This document shows, piece by piece, positions 54,560 to 64,000 of a stretch of 64,000 nucleotides of DNA (position 1 is the first letter of the stretch; each line of letters starts with the position of its first letter). The notes under the pieces are model-generated. The model was not told where the DNA came from, did no database searches, and was given only the letters and a program-made list of their open reading frames with translations. The position numbers and the translations under genes are program-made. Source of the stretch: Gammaproteobacteria bacterium RIFCSPHIGHO2_12_FULL_63_22 (lineage in GTDB: Bacteria > Pseudomonadota > Gammaproteobacteria > Xanthomonadales > Xanthomonadaceae); the NCBI GenBank assembly GCA_001801685.1, contig MGYJ01000019.1:1-64000 (forward strand), given 5' to 3'.

Positions 54560-55599
54560 AGTGGATGGTTTACGGCGCCAATGGCTACACCGGCAGGCTG
54601 ATCGCCGAAGAGGCCGCGCGCCGCGGCCTGCGGCCGATACTGGCCGGACGCAACGCCGGCGCTATCGAACCCCTGGCCAAGAAACTGAAACTGCCGGTGC
54701 GCGCCTTTGCGCTCGACAATCCGGCCGCCGTACGTGCGGGCCTGAAGGACATCGGCCTGGTGCTGCATTGCGCGGGCCCGTTTTCCGCTACCAGCGCGCC
54801 GATGGTGGCAGCCTGCCTCGATGTCGGCGCGCACTACCTGGACATCACCGGCGAGATCGACATCTTCGCCGCCTGCCATGCGCTCGATGCAGTGGCGCGC
54901 AAACGCGGCATCGTGCTGATGCCGGGCACCGGCTTCGACGTGGTACCGACCGACTGCCTGGCCGCGCAACTCAAGCGTGAATTGCCGTCGGCCACCTCGC
55001 TGGTGCTGGCCTTCGACGCCACCGGCGGGCCGAGCCCGGGCACGGCGCTTACCGGCGTGGAAGGCCTGGGCAAGGGCGGTCGCGCGCGTATCGACGGCAA
55101 GATGACCCGGGTGCCGCTGGCGTGGAAGACGCGCAGCTTCGATCGGGATGGCGAGGCCCGCTTCGCGATGACGATTCCCTGGGGCGACGTGTATACGGCC
55201 TTCATCAGCACGGGCATTCCCAATATCGAGGTCTACATGGGCGTGCCGCCCGCGTCGGCCACGCGGCTGCGCCGCATCCGCTGGCTGGGTCCACTGCTCG
55301 GCACAGCGCCCGTGCAAGCCTGGCTGAAATCACAAGTCGCCAAGCGCGTCCGCGGCCCGTCCGAAAAAGGTCGCGCCAGCAGCGACACCCGCGTGTGGGC
55401 CGAAGTGCGCGATGACTCCGGGCAGGAACTGAAGGCGCAGCTGAGCACGCCCAACGGCTACGAGCTTACCGTCACCGCGTCATTGGGCATCGTCCAGCGA
55501 TTGCTGAACGGGGCGCGCCCCGCAGGCGGCTACTACACGCCATCACAACTGATGGGCGCCGATTACGTGCTCGACCTGCCGGGCGTAAAGCGACTCTGA
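54556..55599 (+). CDS. Saccharopine dehydrogenase-like oxidoreductase (trans-acting enoyl reductase type)
   Basis: 347 residues. The N-terminal Rossmann fold has VYGANGYTGRLIAEEA (GxxGxxG) and the ILAGRN strand; further conserved segments are LHCAGPFSATSAPMVAACLD, YLDITGEIDIF and LMPGTGFDVVPTDCLA. This is the saccharopine-dehydrogenase-related family that includes mycobacterial trans-acting enoyl reductases; it is not a lysine-pathway enzyme on this evidence. It overlaps the upstream SDR gene, supporting a two-gene lipid or polyketide-type reduction unit. Confidence 0.82.
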   Translation: MKWMVYGANGYTGRLIAEEAARRGLRPILAGRNAGAIEPLAKKLKLPVRAFALDNPAAVRAGLKDIGLVLHCAGPFSATSAPMVAACLDVGAHYLDITGEIDIFAACHALDAVARKRGIVLMPGTGFDVVPTDCLAAQLKRELPSATSLVLAFDATGGPSPGTALTGVEGLGKGGRARIDGKMTRVPLAWKTRSFDRDGEARFAMTIPWGDVYTAFISTGIPNIEVYMGVPPASATRLRRIRWLGPLLGTAPVQAWLKSQVAKRVRGPSEKGRASSDTRVWAEVRDDSGQELKAQLSTPNGYELTVTASLGIVQRLLNGARPAGGYYTPSQLMGADYVLDLPGVKRL

Positions 55600-55637
55600 G
55601 CATTGAGTCACGCTGCGCTGAGACAACAGTGAGCGAT

Positions 55638-55666
55638 TTGTCGGTCGGGTCACAACGTCATCCTAT
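55638..55666 (+). promoter_or_regulatory. Candidate sigma-70 promoter of the EAL operon
   Basis: TTGTCG (55638-55643), 17 nt, then TCCTAT (55661-55666), about 50 nt before the ATG at 55718. Spacing is ideal; each hexamer matches consensus only partly. Confidence 0.4.
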
Positions 55667-55717
55667 CGTTCTGGTCTGTAATGGTTCGACGTGCCCGTTA
55701 CCCAGGATGGAATACCA

Positions 55718-56494
55718 ATGAGCGACCGCGACGAACTCGTCACCCGACTGGGCGAGGCCATGGACAACGGCGAGTTCGAGATGTTCTTCCAACCGGAGTT
55801 CGATGCCACGGGCAAGCCGGTCGCCGTCGAAAGCCTGATTCGCTGGCGCCATCCGGAACGCGGGCTGATCCCACCGGTGGTGTTCCTGGCCATCTGCGAG
55901 GACAGCGGATTGATCCTGCCGCTGGGCCGTTGGGTGCTGGGTGAAGCCTGCGCCTACCACTTCCGGCTGATCGAGGCGGGCTGGCCCGGCGTCACCGTGT
56001 CGGTGAACATGTCCACCGCGCAATTCGAAGACGCGGGCATGGTGGATTACCTGCGCAAGCTGGTCACCGAATTCAACATTCCCGCCGGCGCCATCGAACT
56101 TGAACTGTCCGAAAGCACGGTCATGCACAACCCCAATCGTTCGGTCGAGATCCTGACCGCAGTACGCGCATTGGGCGTCGGCATCGCCATCGGCGAATTC
56201 GGCACCGGTTATTCCAGCATGTCCACCCTGCACCGGGTGCCCGCCGACAAGATCAAGATCGATCGCAGTGTCGTGCGCGGCGTGCACGAGGACGGCAACA
56301 ATGCCGCGATCTGTCGATCGATCATTTCGCTGGCCCATGGCAAGGACCTGATTGTCTTCGCCGAGGGCGTCGAACTCAGCGAGGAACACGCGTGGCTGCG
56401 CGCCAACGGTTGCGACGGCGTGCAGGGTTACCTGTTCGCGAGGCCGGCGCCGTTCGAAGACATGCTCAGGGCACTCGGCTCGCTGCCTGCATGA
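55718..56494 (+). CDS. EAL-domain protein, probably catalytically inactive
   Basis: 258 residues from ATG 55718, with AGGA upstream. A single EAL domain without sensor or membrane parts. The signature is ESL at 38-40 in [34 protein letters not shown] and VQGYLFARP are present. The metal-binding pair that is DD in DDFGTG reads GE (Gly159-Glu160, IGEFGTG), so two-metal c-di-GMP hydrolysis should be impaired. It may serve as a c-di-GMP receptor or partner of the phosphodiesterase encoded next, whose gene overlaps by 4 nt. Confidence 0.88.
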   Translation: MSDRDELVTRLGEAMDNGEFEMFFQPEFDATGKPVAVESLIRWRHPERGLIPPVVFLAICEDSGLILPLGRWVLGEACAYHFRLIEAGWPGVTVSVNMSTAQFEDAGMVDYLRKLVTEFNIPAGAIELELSESTVMHNPNRSVEILTAVRALGVGIAIGEFGTGYSSMSTLHRVPADKIKIDRSVVRGVHEDGNNAAICRSIISLAHGKDLIVFAEGVELSEEHAWLRANGCDGVQGYLFARPAPFEDMLRALGSLPA

Positions 56495-59400
56495 ATGGTC
56501 CGACGCTCGGCAAGCCCGTCGCCTATGGGCTTGCGCTGAGCTTCGCACTGCTGTCGATCCTGCTCTACGTCTTGTGGCGCGACCACGAGGCGCGGCTCGC
56601 CGCCGCCGAACGGCGCGTCGCCGCCATCGCCATGGGCAGCGACCGACTGCTGACCTTGCAGATGCGCAACCTGGAACGGGCGATGGTTGGCATCGCGATA
56701 GATTCCAGCAAACTGTCGGAGCACGTGCCCGAGGAAGCGCGCCGGCTGCGCCGGGAAATGGTGGAAGGCGTGGACTCGCGCCATGCCGAACTGCGCGAGG
56801 TGGCGTTGGTCGACGAGGCCGGCATTGACCTCGATGGCGACAGCGGGCAGGTGGACGTTGCCTGGGCCCGCGACCCGGCCAATCGAATCGACATGAAGGG
56901 ACTGCGCATCGGGCCGCCGGTTCGCGAGGTCGACGGCGAGTGGGTGGCGCCGCTGGCGATGCCCGCGTTGATCGACCACAGCGGCCGACGGGGATGGGTG
57001 TTGGCCGACTTGCGGCTGACCGCCCTGGCCGACCTCGCCAGCGGACTCGATACCGGCCCCAAAGGCGTCACCAACGTGATGCACCACCGCGGCAAGATGC
57101 TTGCGCGGGCTCCCCTGGACGGGCATTCCATCGGCGAGGACCTGTCCAACGCCGCCGTCTTCAGCGAACTCCTGCCGGTTGCCGCGCATGGCCCGGGCGA
57201 CCTGGTCAGCCCGCTGGACGGCGTCCGCCGGTTGGTGGCGTATCGGTCGCTGGAACGCTATCCGCTGGTGGTTACCGTCGGCGTATCACGCGCCGAGGTA
57301 CTGGGAACCTGGTACGGCTTCGCCGCGGCTGCGGCGCTGGTATGCATGATCTATGCGCTGGGCTGGATGCTGCTCTTGCGTACCTTGCTCAATGCCAATC
57401 GGCGCCAGGCCCTGCTGCTGGGCGAACTGGGTGCAAGTCGCGAAACCCTGCTCGAAGCGCAGGCGATTTCGGGACTGGGTTCGTACAACCTCGACCTCGA
57501 ATCCAATTGGGTCGAGTTTTCTGCGGAGGCGCGCGCCATCTACGCCTTCACCGCCGAAGACAATCCGCTGACGCTGCAGACCTGCATCGACCGTATCCAT
57601 CCGGACGACCGCGAGGCGACAGTGGAAGCACACCAACGTCATATCCGCGAGGATTCCTTCCCGGACACGCCCTACCGCGTCCAGCGTCCGGATGGCAGCG
57701 TGCGTTCGGTCGTCGCGCGCGGCCGCATCGTCCGGGCCGACGGCCGGCGCATCATGGTCGGCACCATCCACGACATCACCGAACTGGCCGACACGCACCG
57801 CCGTTTGCAGGAAGCCGAATCCCAATACCGTTTGCTGTTCGAGCAAAATCCGCTGCCGTTCTGGGTATTCCATCGCGAGACGTTTCAATTGCTCGAGGCG
57901 AACGAGGCGGCCGTCGCGCAGTACGGATACACACTCGAGGAATTCAGGCAGCTCACCCTGTTCGATATCCGGCCGCCTGAGGACGTCGAGGAAGCACGCC
58001 GCGTCGCCAGCGAGGGCAGGCCGGAGAATCGACGCGGCCGGGTCTGGCGCCACGTCACCAAGGATGGCCGCGTCCTACAAGTCGCCATCCACTCGGCCGA
58101 CATCGTCTTTCGCGGCGAGCCGGCGCGCCTGGTGCTTTCCATGGATGTCAGCCGCCAGCACCAGGACGAAGCGGAACTGAGGCTGCTGCGCCGGGCGATC
58201 GAGTCCACCGAAAACGGCATCGCGGTGGTGGACGCAAGGGAAGACGAGATGCCCCTGGTGTACGTCAATGCCGCCTTCGAAAAGATCACCGGCTACTCCG
58301 AGGCCGAGTCGCTGGGCCGCAATTGCCGTTTCCTGCAAGGCAGCGACCGCTACCAGGCCGGCCTGGATGCCGTCCGCACCGCCATCCACGGCAACTACGA
58401 AAACCAGTCGCTGCTGCGCAACTACCGCAAGAACGGCGAGATGTTCTACAACCAGTTGTCGATATCGCCGGTGCGCGACGACAACGGCCAGCTCACCCAT
58501 TTCGTCGGCGTGCTGAACGACGTCAGCGACCGGCAACGCTACGAAGCGCAGCTGGCCTACCAGGCCACCCACGACGAACTGACCGGCCTGCTCAACCGCA
58601 CTGCCCTGCTCGCCGGCCTGGAGCGCCTGATCGCCGCCGCCGGCGACAGCACCGTCACCCTGCTGTACCTGGACATCAACAACTTCAAGCTGATCAACGA
58701 CAGCCTGGGCCACGAAGTGGGCGATGAGGTGCTTCGCATCATCGCCAAGCGCCTGCGCACCGCGCTGGGTGACGCGGACCGGATCGGCCGCATGGGCAGC
58801 AACGAATTCCTGCTGGTGCTGGCGCGGCCCGATGCGGATGAACTGATCACGCGCGTGCTGGCCGTGCTGGCCGAGCCGATCGAGGCCCTGTCGACATTGC
58901 ACTACCTCAGCCTCAACGCCGGCGTCGCCCGCTTTCCCGACCACGGCCGCTCGCCCGACCTGTTGTTCAAGAAGGCGGGATTGGCGACCCATGAAGCCAA
59001 GCGTCGCGGGCACAACCAGCGCGTGGAATACACGACCGAGTTCGAACGCGCGGTCACCGACCGCCAGCATCTGGTATCACGCCTGCACGAGGCGATGGAG
59101 CGCGAAGAGTTCGAACTTCATTTCCAGCCCCTGTTCAACACGCTGCGCGAAGAACCCATCGGCCTGGAAGCGCTGATCCGCTGGCGCCATCCGGACCGGG
59201 GCCTCGTGCCGCCCGGGGAATTCATTCCCGTGTGCGAGGACAGCGGCCTGATCGTGCCGCTGGGACGCTGGGTATTGCGCGAAGCGTGCCGCCACCATCG
59301 CAAGCTCGTGGAAGCCGGCTGGGCCCATCTGACCATCGCCGTCAACGTGTCGGCCATGCAGTTCCTGAGCGGCGAACTGGAGCACGACGTGCCGGCCCTG

Positions 59401-59853
59401 CTGCGCGAATTCAAGGTACCGCCTGGCATCCTGGAGCTCGAACTGACCGAAAGCCTGGTGATGGAAAACCCCGAGTCCGTGATCACGGTGATGCGCGAAC
59501 TTCGCCAGCATGGCGTATTGCTGTCCATCGACGATTTCGGCACCGGTTATTCCAGCATGGCTTACCTGCACCGCCTGCCGGTGGACAAGCTGAAGATCGA
59601 TCGCAGTTTCGTCAGCCGCGTGGAAAACGACGGCCACAACGCGGCGATCTGCGAATCGATCCTCGCGCTCGCGCGCAGCTTCGACCTGAAGGTGATCGCC
59701 GAAGGCGTGGAAACCCAGGGACAACTCGGCTGGCTGCGCAGCAAGGGCTGTGATGAAGTCCAGGGCTACCTGCTGGCGCGGCCGCTGCCCTTCCTGGAAA
59801 CCGTGGCCGCGCTCGACCGGCGCAATGCAGAGCCGATTTCCCACGGCAAATAG
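56491..59853 (+). CDS. Membrane sensor PAS-PAS-LOV-GGDEF(degenerate)-EAL phosphodiesterase
   Basis: 1120 residues. TM1 (about 12-29) and TM2 (about 275-295) enclose a Cache-like periplasmic domain. Cytoplasmic PAS1 (about 325-440) and PAS2 (about 445-560) precede a LOV-type PAS (about 570-685) with GRNCRFLQG, photoactive-type Cys612 and [11 protein letters not shown]; the usual late Gln is Leu675 (FVGVLND). The GGDEF site reads GSNEF (769-773), so cyclase activity is unlikely. The EAL domain has EAL at 893-895, VNVS, ELTES, DDFGTG at 1014-1019 and VQGYLLARP, all intact. It probably hydrolyses c-di-GMP under light, redox or ligand control. Confidence 0.9.
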   Translation: MNGPTLGKPVAYGLALSFALLSILLYVLWRDHEARLAAAERRVAAIAMGSDRLLTLQMRNLERAMVGIAIDSSKLSEHVPEEARRLRREMVEGVDSRHAELREVALVDEAGIDLDGDSGQVDVAWARDPANRIDMKGLRIGPPVREVDGEWVAPLAMPALIDHSGRRGWVLADLRLTALADLASGLDTGPKGVTNVMHHRGKMLARAPLDGHSIGEDLSNAAVFSELLPVAAHGPGDLVSPLDGVRRLVAYRSLERYPLVVTVGVSRAEVLGTWYGFAAAAALVCMIYALGWMLLLRTLLNANRRQALLLGELGASRETLLEAQAISGLGSYNLDLESNWVEFSAEARAIYAFTAEDNPLTLQTCIDRIHPDDREATVEAHQRHIREDSFPDTPYRVQRPDGSVRSVVARGRIVRADGRRIMVGTIHDITELADTHRRLQEAESQYRLLFEQNPLPFWVFHRETFQLLEANEAAVAQYGYTLEEFRQLTLFDIRPPEDVEEARRVASEGRPENRRGRVWRHVTKDGRVLQVAIHSADIVFRGEPARLVLSMDVSRQHQDEAELRLLRRAIESTENGIAVVDAREDEMPLVYVNAAFEKITGYSEAESLGRNCRFLQGSDRYQAGLDAVRTAIHGNYENQSLLRNYRKNGEMFYNQLSISPVRDDNGQLTHFVGVLNDVSDRQRYEAQLAYQATHDELTGLLNRTALLAGLERLIAAAGDSTVTLLYLDINNFKLINDSLGHEVGDEVLRIIAKRLRTALGDADRIGRMGSNEFLLVLARPDADELITRVLAVLAEPIEALSTLHYLSLNAGVARFPDHGRSPDLLFKKAGLATHEAKRRGHNQRVEYTTEFERAVTDRQHLVSRLHEAMEREEFELHFQPLFNTLREEPIGLEALIRWRHPDRGLVPPGEFIPVCEDSGLIVPLGRWVLREACRHHRKLVEAGWAHLTIAVNVSAMQFLSGELEHDVPALLREFKVPPGILELELTESLVMENPESVITVMRELRQHGVLLSIDDFGTGYSSMAYLHRLPVDKLKIDRSFVSRVENDGHNAAICESILALARSFDLKVIAEGVETQGQLGWLRSKGCDEVQGYLLARPLPFLETVAALDRRNAEPISHGK

Positions 59854-59899
59854 CCTGTTTCGGGCTGCCGGATGCGCCAGTGGCGATGATCGGCCACGT

Positions 59900-59905
59900 T
59901 ACAAT
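59900..59905 (+). promoter_or_regulatory. Candidate -10 box of uvrD, implying a leaderless transcript
   Basis: TACAAT ends 5 nt before the ATG at 59911, so transcription from it would begin at or next to the start codon. No ribosome site precedes the ATG. The -35 region is poor. Confidence 0.3.
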
Positions 59906-59910
59906 GGCGC

Positions 59911-62079
59911 ATGGATGTTTCGCACCTGCTCGATGAACTCAACCCCGCCCAACGCGAAGTAGTGTCCGCCCCACCCGGCCATTACCTGGTCCTGGCCGGT
60001 GCCGGGTCGGGAAAGACCCGCGTGCTGACCCATCGCATCGGCTGGCTCAATGAAGTGATCGGCGTGCCCACGCACGGCATCCTGGCCGTCACCTTCACCA
60101 ACAAGGCCGCTGCGGAGATGCGCCACCGCGTCGAGGCGCTGCTGCAGCACGGCATGCGCGGCATGTGGGTGGGCACCTTCCATGGCCTGGCGCATCGCTT
60201 GCTGCGCATGCACTGGCAGGAAGCGGGCCTGCCCGAGTCCTTCCAGGTGCTCGATTCCGACGACCAGTTGCGCCTGGTCAAGCGCATCGCCGCGGCGCTC
60301 GAACTCGAGGAAGGGAAGTTTCCGCCACGACAGATCGTCTGGTGGATCAACACGCAGAAGGACGAGGGCCGTCGGCCGAAAAACATCCAGGTGCCCGGTG
60401 GGGATTTCTTCACCAAGACCCTGCTGCGCGTGTACGAGGAATACGAAATCCGCTGCCAGCGCGCCGGGCTGGTGGACTTCGCCGAAATCCTCCTGCGCGC
60501 GCACGAACTGTGGCTCGAACATCCGGCCCTGTTGCACCACTACCAGCAGCGCTTCGGCCAGATCCTGGTGGACGAATTCCAGGACACCAACACCATCCAG
60601 TACGCCTTCATCCGCGTGCTGGCCGGTGATACCGGGCAGGTGTTCGTGGTCGGCGACGACGACCAGGCCATCTACGGCTGGCGCGGCGCGAAAGTGGAAA
60701 ACGTGCAGCGCTTCCTGCGCGATTATCCGGGCGCGAAGACCTTCAAGCTCGAGCAGAACTATCGGTCCACGGGCAACATCCTGGCGGCGGCCAATGCGGT
60801 CATCGCGCACAACCCCGAACGCCTCGGCAAGCAACTGTGGACCAGCGACGCCGACGGCGACCCGATCGATCTTTATTGCGCCTACAACGAGGTGGACGAG
60901 GCGCGCTTCGTGGTCGAGCGCATCCGCGCACACATCGACCAGGGCGGTTCCGCCGGCGACAACGCCTTGCTCTACCGCAGCAACGCGCAATCACGCGCCT
61001 TTGAAGAACAACTCGGCCAGGCGCGCCTGCCCTATCGCGTTTACGGCGGCCAGCGCTTCTTCGAGCGGATGGAAATCAAGGACGCGATGTCCTACCTGCG
61101 CCTGGTCGCCAATCGCGACGACGATGCGGCCTTCGAGCGCGCGGTGAATACGCCGCCGCGCGGCATCGGCGAACGCACGCTGGATGAAGTGCGGCGGCTG
61201 GCACGCGGCAGCGCGCAATCCCTGTGGCGCGCCGCGTCGCAGGCCAGCGAAAGCGGGCCATTGGCCGGCCGCGCGCGCAATGCGCTGAAGGGCTTCATCG
61301 ACCTGGTCGAAACGCTCGCCGCACAAACGCCGGAAATGCCACTGCACGAACAGTTCGACCACGTGCTGGAACGATCGGGCCTGCGCGTGCATTACACGGC
61401 CGAGTCCAAGGGCCAGCTCGATTCACGCGTGGACAACCTGGACGAACTGGTTTCCGTGGCCAGTCGTTTCGAACGCCGCGACGACGAAGAGTCGAACGAG
61501 AACATGACCGAGCTGGTGGCCTTCCTCGCTTACGCAGCGCTGGAGGCCGGCGAGGGCCAGGCGCAAGTGGGCGAAGACGGCGTGCAATTGATGACGCTGC
61601 ACAGCGCCAAGGGACTGGAATTTCCCAATGTCTTCCTGGTCGGGCTCGAAGAAGGCCTGTTCCCCAGTTCGCGGTCGAGCGAAGAAAGCGGGCGACTGGA
61701 AGAGGAACGAAGGCTCGCGTATGTGGGACTGACCCGCGCGAGGCAGCACCTGACCCTGAGCTACGCTGAATCGCGGCGCCTGCATGGCATGGAGATGCTC
61801 GGCACGCCGTCCAGGTTCCTGCGCGAAATCCCCGCCGCCCTGCTGCGCGAGGTGCGACCCCGCGCCAACGCCAGCCGCCCGGTCTATCCGCCTTCATTCG
61901 CCAGCGCCGCGCCGGCCGGCGGCCTGCGCCTGGGCCAGCGAGTCAGCCACGCCACCTTTGGCGCGGGTGTGGTGATGGACAGCGAGGGCAGCGGTCCACA
62001 TGCGCGCGTGCAGGTGAACTTCGAAGACGCGGGCGCGAAATGGCTGGTGCTGGCTTACGCCAACCTGTCACCGCTGTAG
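59911..62079 (+). CDS. uvrD: DNA helicase II UvrD
   Basis: 722 residues, as in E. coli (720). Superfamily 1A 3'-to-5' helicase for nucleotide-excision and mismatch repair. Motifs in order: Walker A AGAGSGKT at 29-36, TFTNKAAAEMRHR (Ia), DEFQDTN (II), GDDDQAIYGWRGA (III), LEQNYRST (IV), TLHSAKGLEFPNVFLVGLEE (V) and YVGLTRAR (VI). The C-terminal 60 residues contain the GQRVSHATFGAGVV Tudor-like module of UvrD. Convergent with the kinase gene. Confidence 0.97.
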   Translation: MDVSHLLDELNPAQREVVSAPPGHYLVLAGAGSGKTRVLTHRIGWLNEVIGVPTHGILAVTFTNKAAAEMRHRVEALLQHGMRGMWVGTFHGLAHRLLRMHWQEAGLPESFQVLDSDDQLRLVKRIAAALELEEGKFPPRQIVWWINTQKDEGRRPKNIQVPGGDFFTKTLLRVYEEYEIRCQRAGLVDFAEILLRAHELWLEHPALLHHYQQRFGQILVDEFQDTNTIQYAFIRVLAGDTGQVFVVGDDDQAIYGWRGAKVENVQRFLRDYPGAKTFKLEQNYRSTGNILAAANAVIAHNPERLGKQLWTSDADGDPIDLYCAYNEVDEARFVVERIRAHIDQGGSAGDNALLYRSNAQSRAFEEQLGQARLPYRVYGGQRFFERMEIKDAMSYLRLVANRDDDAAFERAVNTPPRGIGERTLDEVRRLARGSAQSLWRAASQASESGPLAGRARNALKGFIDLVETLAAQTPEMPLHEQFDHVLERSGLRVHYTAESKGQLDSRVDNLDELVSVASRFERRDDEESNENMTELVAFLAYAALEAGEGQAQVGEDGVQLMTLHSAKGLEFPNVFLVGLEEGLFPSSRSSEESGRLEEERRLAYVGLTRARQHLTLSYAESRRLHGMEMLGTPSRFLREIPAALLREVRPRANASRPVYPPSFASAAPAGGLRLGQRVSHATFGAGVVMDSEGSGPHARVQVNFEDAGAKWLVLAYANLSPL

Positions 62080-62097
62080 GGACTTGCCACCAACCGC

Positions 62098-63747
62098 TCA
62101 GGGCGTGTTGGTGGTTTCCGGCTGGGTAGTTGCGGGCTCGGCCTGGCGTTGGTTGCGAAGCTTGCGCTTGGGCGGATCGCATTTCTTGAAGACGCGACAG
62201 GCGAAGCTGCGCTTGGCCTTGGCAACTGCCGGATCCTCTGCTTGCGCGACCGGCGCAGCAGCGGCTGCCGCCTCGGCCGCCTGCTGTTGCTCGAGTGCCA
62301 GGCGCGCGGCTTCTTCCTCCTGCTTGCGCGCCGCTTCGCGCGCGATTTCTTCCGGGCTCGGTTCCTTCGCGGCGCGCACCCGGATCCGGTTGCGTTCCTC
62401 GTTGGGGCCGCCGTGGCCATAGCGAATCGTGCCCACCGTGCCGTCGGCCAGCGGATCAGCGCCGTTCGCATCGGCCGGCTCGCCGGTGGCGGCATCGGTT
62501 GCGGTCGGCACTTCGTCGGTGGCCGGGGTCGCGGGCGTGGCCGGCGTCGGCGGAACGCCGGGCGTGGTGGCGGCGGGGTCGGTTGCAGCGACCGCAGGCG
62601 CGGCCGGCAACTCCGCATCCTTCCTGAATCCGTAGCCCTTGCCCAGCACCATCCAGCCGGCAGCGCCCAGCATCAGCACGCCGGCCAGCACCAGCACGTT
62701 GCGCATGGTGTTGTTCTTGGCGGCGGGCGCGGCCACTTCGGCGGTAATCCGCCCCGTGATCGGCTGTTGGCTGGACAGGCTCGGGCCGCGCGACGACACC
62801 ACCGGCGGCGCCGACGCGACGCGCGGCGGCGCACCGGGGGTAAGCGGGGTGGGCGCGCCGACCAGGGTCGGGTTCGAGGCATTGGCGCCGGCCCAGGGTG
62901 CCGGGCGCAGTTTCAGCTGCCCGTCCTGGATGACCAGCGGATGCTTCTTGAGGTCGTTGTTTAGGTCTTCGCAGCTCTGGTAGCGGTCGGCCGGGTCTTT
63001 CGCCAGCATCTTGTTCAGGATGCGCGCAATTTCTTCGTCGACGTCCGGGTTCAATTCGCGGATGTCGGGCGTATCGGCCTGCACGACGTCCAGCATCAGC
63101 TTCAGCGGACTGTCGTCGTGGAAGGGCATGCGCCCGCTGAGCATTTCGAACAGGACGATACCCAGCGCGAAGATGTCGGAACGCTGGTCCACCATCTTGC
63201 CCAGGCAGACTTCGGGCGACAGGTAGCCGGGCGTGCCGACGAAGGCGCCGGTGTTGGTGAGCTTGCTCGACACATCGTGGTTGGCCAGCGCGATGCCGAA
63301 GTCGGCCACCTTCACCTGGCCGCGCGAGGTGATCATGATGTTGCCGGGCTTGATGTCGCGGTGGATCACGCCCTGCGCGTGCGCCGCGGCCAGACCCTGC
63401 GAGGCATGCAGCAGGATCTTCAATGCATCGCCGGGCACCAGGCGGATTTCGCGCTTCAGGCAGGTCGACAGCGACTCGCCGTCGATGTATTCCATCACGA
63501 AGAAGGTTTGTTCTTCGTCCTGGCCGATGAAGTAGATCTGGATGATGTGCGCGTCGTTGAGCGTCGCCATCGCGCGCGCTTCGCGCAGGAAGCGTTCGAC
63601 GAACACCTTGTCGTGCGCCATGGATGCGGACAGCACCTTGATGGCCACGTAGCGACCCAAGGATGACTCATAGCCCTTGTACACGACGCCCATGCCGCCG
63701 CGGCCAAGTTCCTCGACAATGTCGTAGTGCCCGAGGCGAGTATTCAT
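62098..63747 (-). CDS. PknB-type membrane serine/threonine protein kinase
   Basis: 549 residues from ATG 63747, where the kinase domain begins at once; an upstream in-frame ATG at 63828 adds no recognisable sequence. Kinase motifs: glycine loop GRGGMG at 15-20, Lys37, HRDIKPGN from His129, DFG at 149-151, and PGYLSPEV. A Pro/Ala-rich linker leads to one transmembrane helix near 345-366 (VLVLAGVLMLGAAGWMVLG). The extracytoplasmic part is a low-complexity Pro/Thr segment, then a charged coiled stretch and a tail with two Cys (FACRVFKKCD). No PASTA domains. Targets unknown. Confidence 0.9.
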   Translation of the reverse strand: MNTRLGHYDIVEELGRGGMGVVYKGYESSLGRYVAIKVLSASMAHDKVFVERFLREARAMATLNDAHIIQIYFIGQDEEQTFFVMEYIDGESLSTCLKREIRLVPGDALKILLHASQGLAAAHAQGVIHRDIKPGNIMITSRGQVKVADFGIALANHDVSSKLTNTGAFVGTPGYLSPEVCLGKMVDQRSDIFALGIVLFEMLSGRMPFHDDSPLKLMLDVVQADTPDIRELNPDVDEEIARILNKMLAKDPADRYQSCEDLNNDLKKHPLVIQDGQLKLRPAPWAGANASNPTLVGAPTPLTPGAPPRVASAPPVVSSRGPSLSSQQPITGRITAEVAAPAAKNNTMRNVLVLAGVLMLGAAGWMVLGKGYGFRKDAELPAAPAVAATDPAATTPGVPPTPATPATPATDEVPTATDAATGEPADANGADPLADGTVGTIRYGHGGPNEERNRIRVRAAKEPSPEEIAREAARKQEEEAARLALEQQQAAEAAAAAAPVAQAEDPAVAKAKRSFACRVFKKCDPPKRKLRNQRQAEPATTQPETTNTP

Positions 63748-63846
63748 CAAGTCCGCCGAACCCTTTGTGTTCAGCATACTAACCGCGACTCGCGCTATTC
63801 GGAAGCACCGGTTGCTAGACTTGGGCAAACCCTGGGGAGGGCCTCG

Positions 63847-64000
63847 ATGAAACGACGTGAAATCCTGCGTGGCGCTGGCCTCGCGACGGCGATTGCCGGA
63901 CTCGCCGCGTGCGGCGGCAAGACCGGGCCGGCGGCGCAGTCGGGCCCCGACCTGAAGCTGAAGTGGAAAATGGCCACGGCCTGGCCGACCAACTTCCCCG
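63847..64000 (+). CDS. TRAP transporter substrate-binding protein (DctP family), 5' part only
   Basis: The first 51 codons are present; the gene leaves the window at 64000. GGGAGGG precedes the ATG. The leader RREILRGAGLATAIAGLAAC combines a Tat-like RRE motif with a lipobox (GLAAC), and the mature start KLKWKMATAWPTNF is typical of DctP/TAXI-like periplasmic binding proteins of TRAP carriers. Ligand and transporter genes lie beyond the window. Confidence 0.72.
   Translation, partial: MKRREILRGAGLATAIAGLAACGGKTGPAAQSGPDLKLKWKMATAWPTNFP

Overview
The window is GC-rich, tightly packed chromosomal DNA of a gammaproteobacterium, most likely the Xanthomonadales/Lysobacterales group. I base this on the rhlB / trxA / rho neighbourhood with a long disordered N-terminus on Rho, the Xanthomonas-like RpoH, a YcgL protein, a dispersed REP-type palindrome carrying the core GTGGGAGCGGCC, and many TonB-linked and periplasmic hydrolase genes. 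The genus cannot be fixed from the sequence alone. No tRNA, rRNA, CRISPR array, transposase or integrase was seen.

Layout. (1) 1-876: rpoH (heat-shock sigma), with a sigma-E-type promoter candidate. (2) 1021-35467: an accessory block, dominated by exported hydrolases, lying between rpoH and the ung / response regulator / ftsX / ftsE genes. It holds two S41 peptidase-like proteins; a three-enzyme fusion (two putative zinc peptidase domains plus a serine beta-lactamase-type domain); two further S12 serine hydrolases with C-terminal TPR-like tails; two proteins sharing a GExH-x3-ExH (erythromycin esterase / ChaN-like) domain; a PhoD-type phosphatase; a DUF5916 barrel protein; an amidohydrolase and an alpha/beta-hydrolase-amidohydrolase fusion; a metallo-beta-lactamase-fold protein with a decayed partial duplicate; an M1/M61-like peptidase; an ECF sigma / membrane anti-sigma pair; a LytS/LytTR-type two-component system; small exported proteins; and a TonB-dependent receptor. 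(3) 35586-43136: housekeeping genes ung, a tandem-REC response regulator, ftsX, ftsE, rhlB, trxA and rho. (4) 43193-50369: two TonB-C-like periplasmic proteins, a CPA2/Kef-type K+/H+ antiporter, a 1099-residue membrane-anchored ankyrin protein and YcgL. (5) 50503-64000: a prolyl-oligopeptidase-family S9 peptidase, two SDR oxidoreductases, a saccharopine-dehydrogenase-like enzyme, a c-di-GMP pair (degenerate EAL plus membrane PAS-LOV-GGDEF-EAL), uvrD, a PknB-type kinase and the start of a TRAP-transporter binding protein cut by the window edge.

How the parts may work together (inference). The accessory block looks like an export-oriented peptide/amide scavenging or detoxification island: nearly every product has a signal peptide, lipobox or Tat-like leader, and adjacent genes overlap by 4-14 nt in several operons. 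The clearest regulatory element is at 16705-16784, where the ECF sigma gene and the amidohydrolase operon diverge from two identical bipartite promoters (GTAAGAAA-N15-GACTA), implying that one sigma factor drives both arms. The best candidates for novelty are this divergent switch with its hydrolase targets, the triple-enzyme fusion, the paired GExH-domain proteins, and the LOV-PDE that lacks the usual LOV signalling glutamine and sits beside a metal-site-deficient EAL protein.
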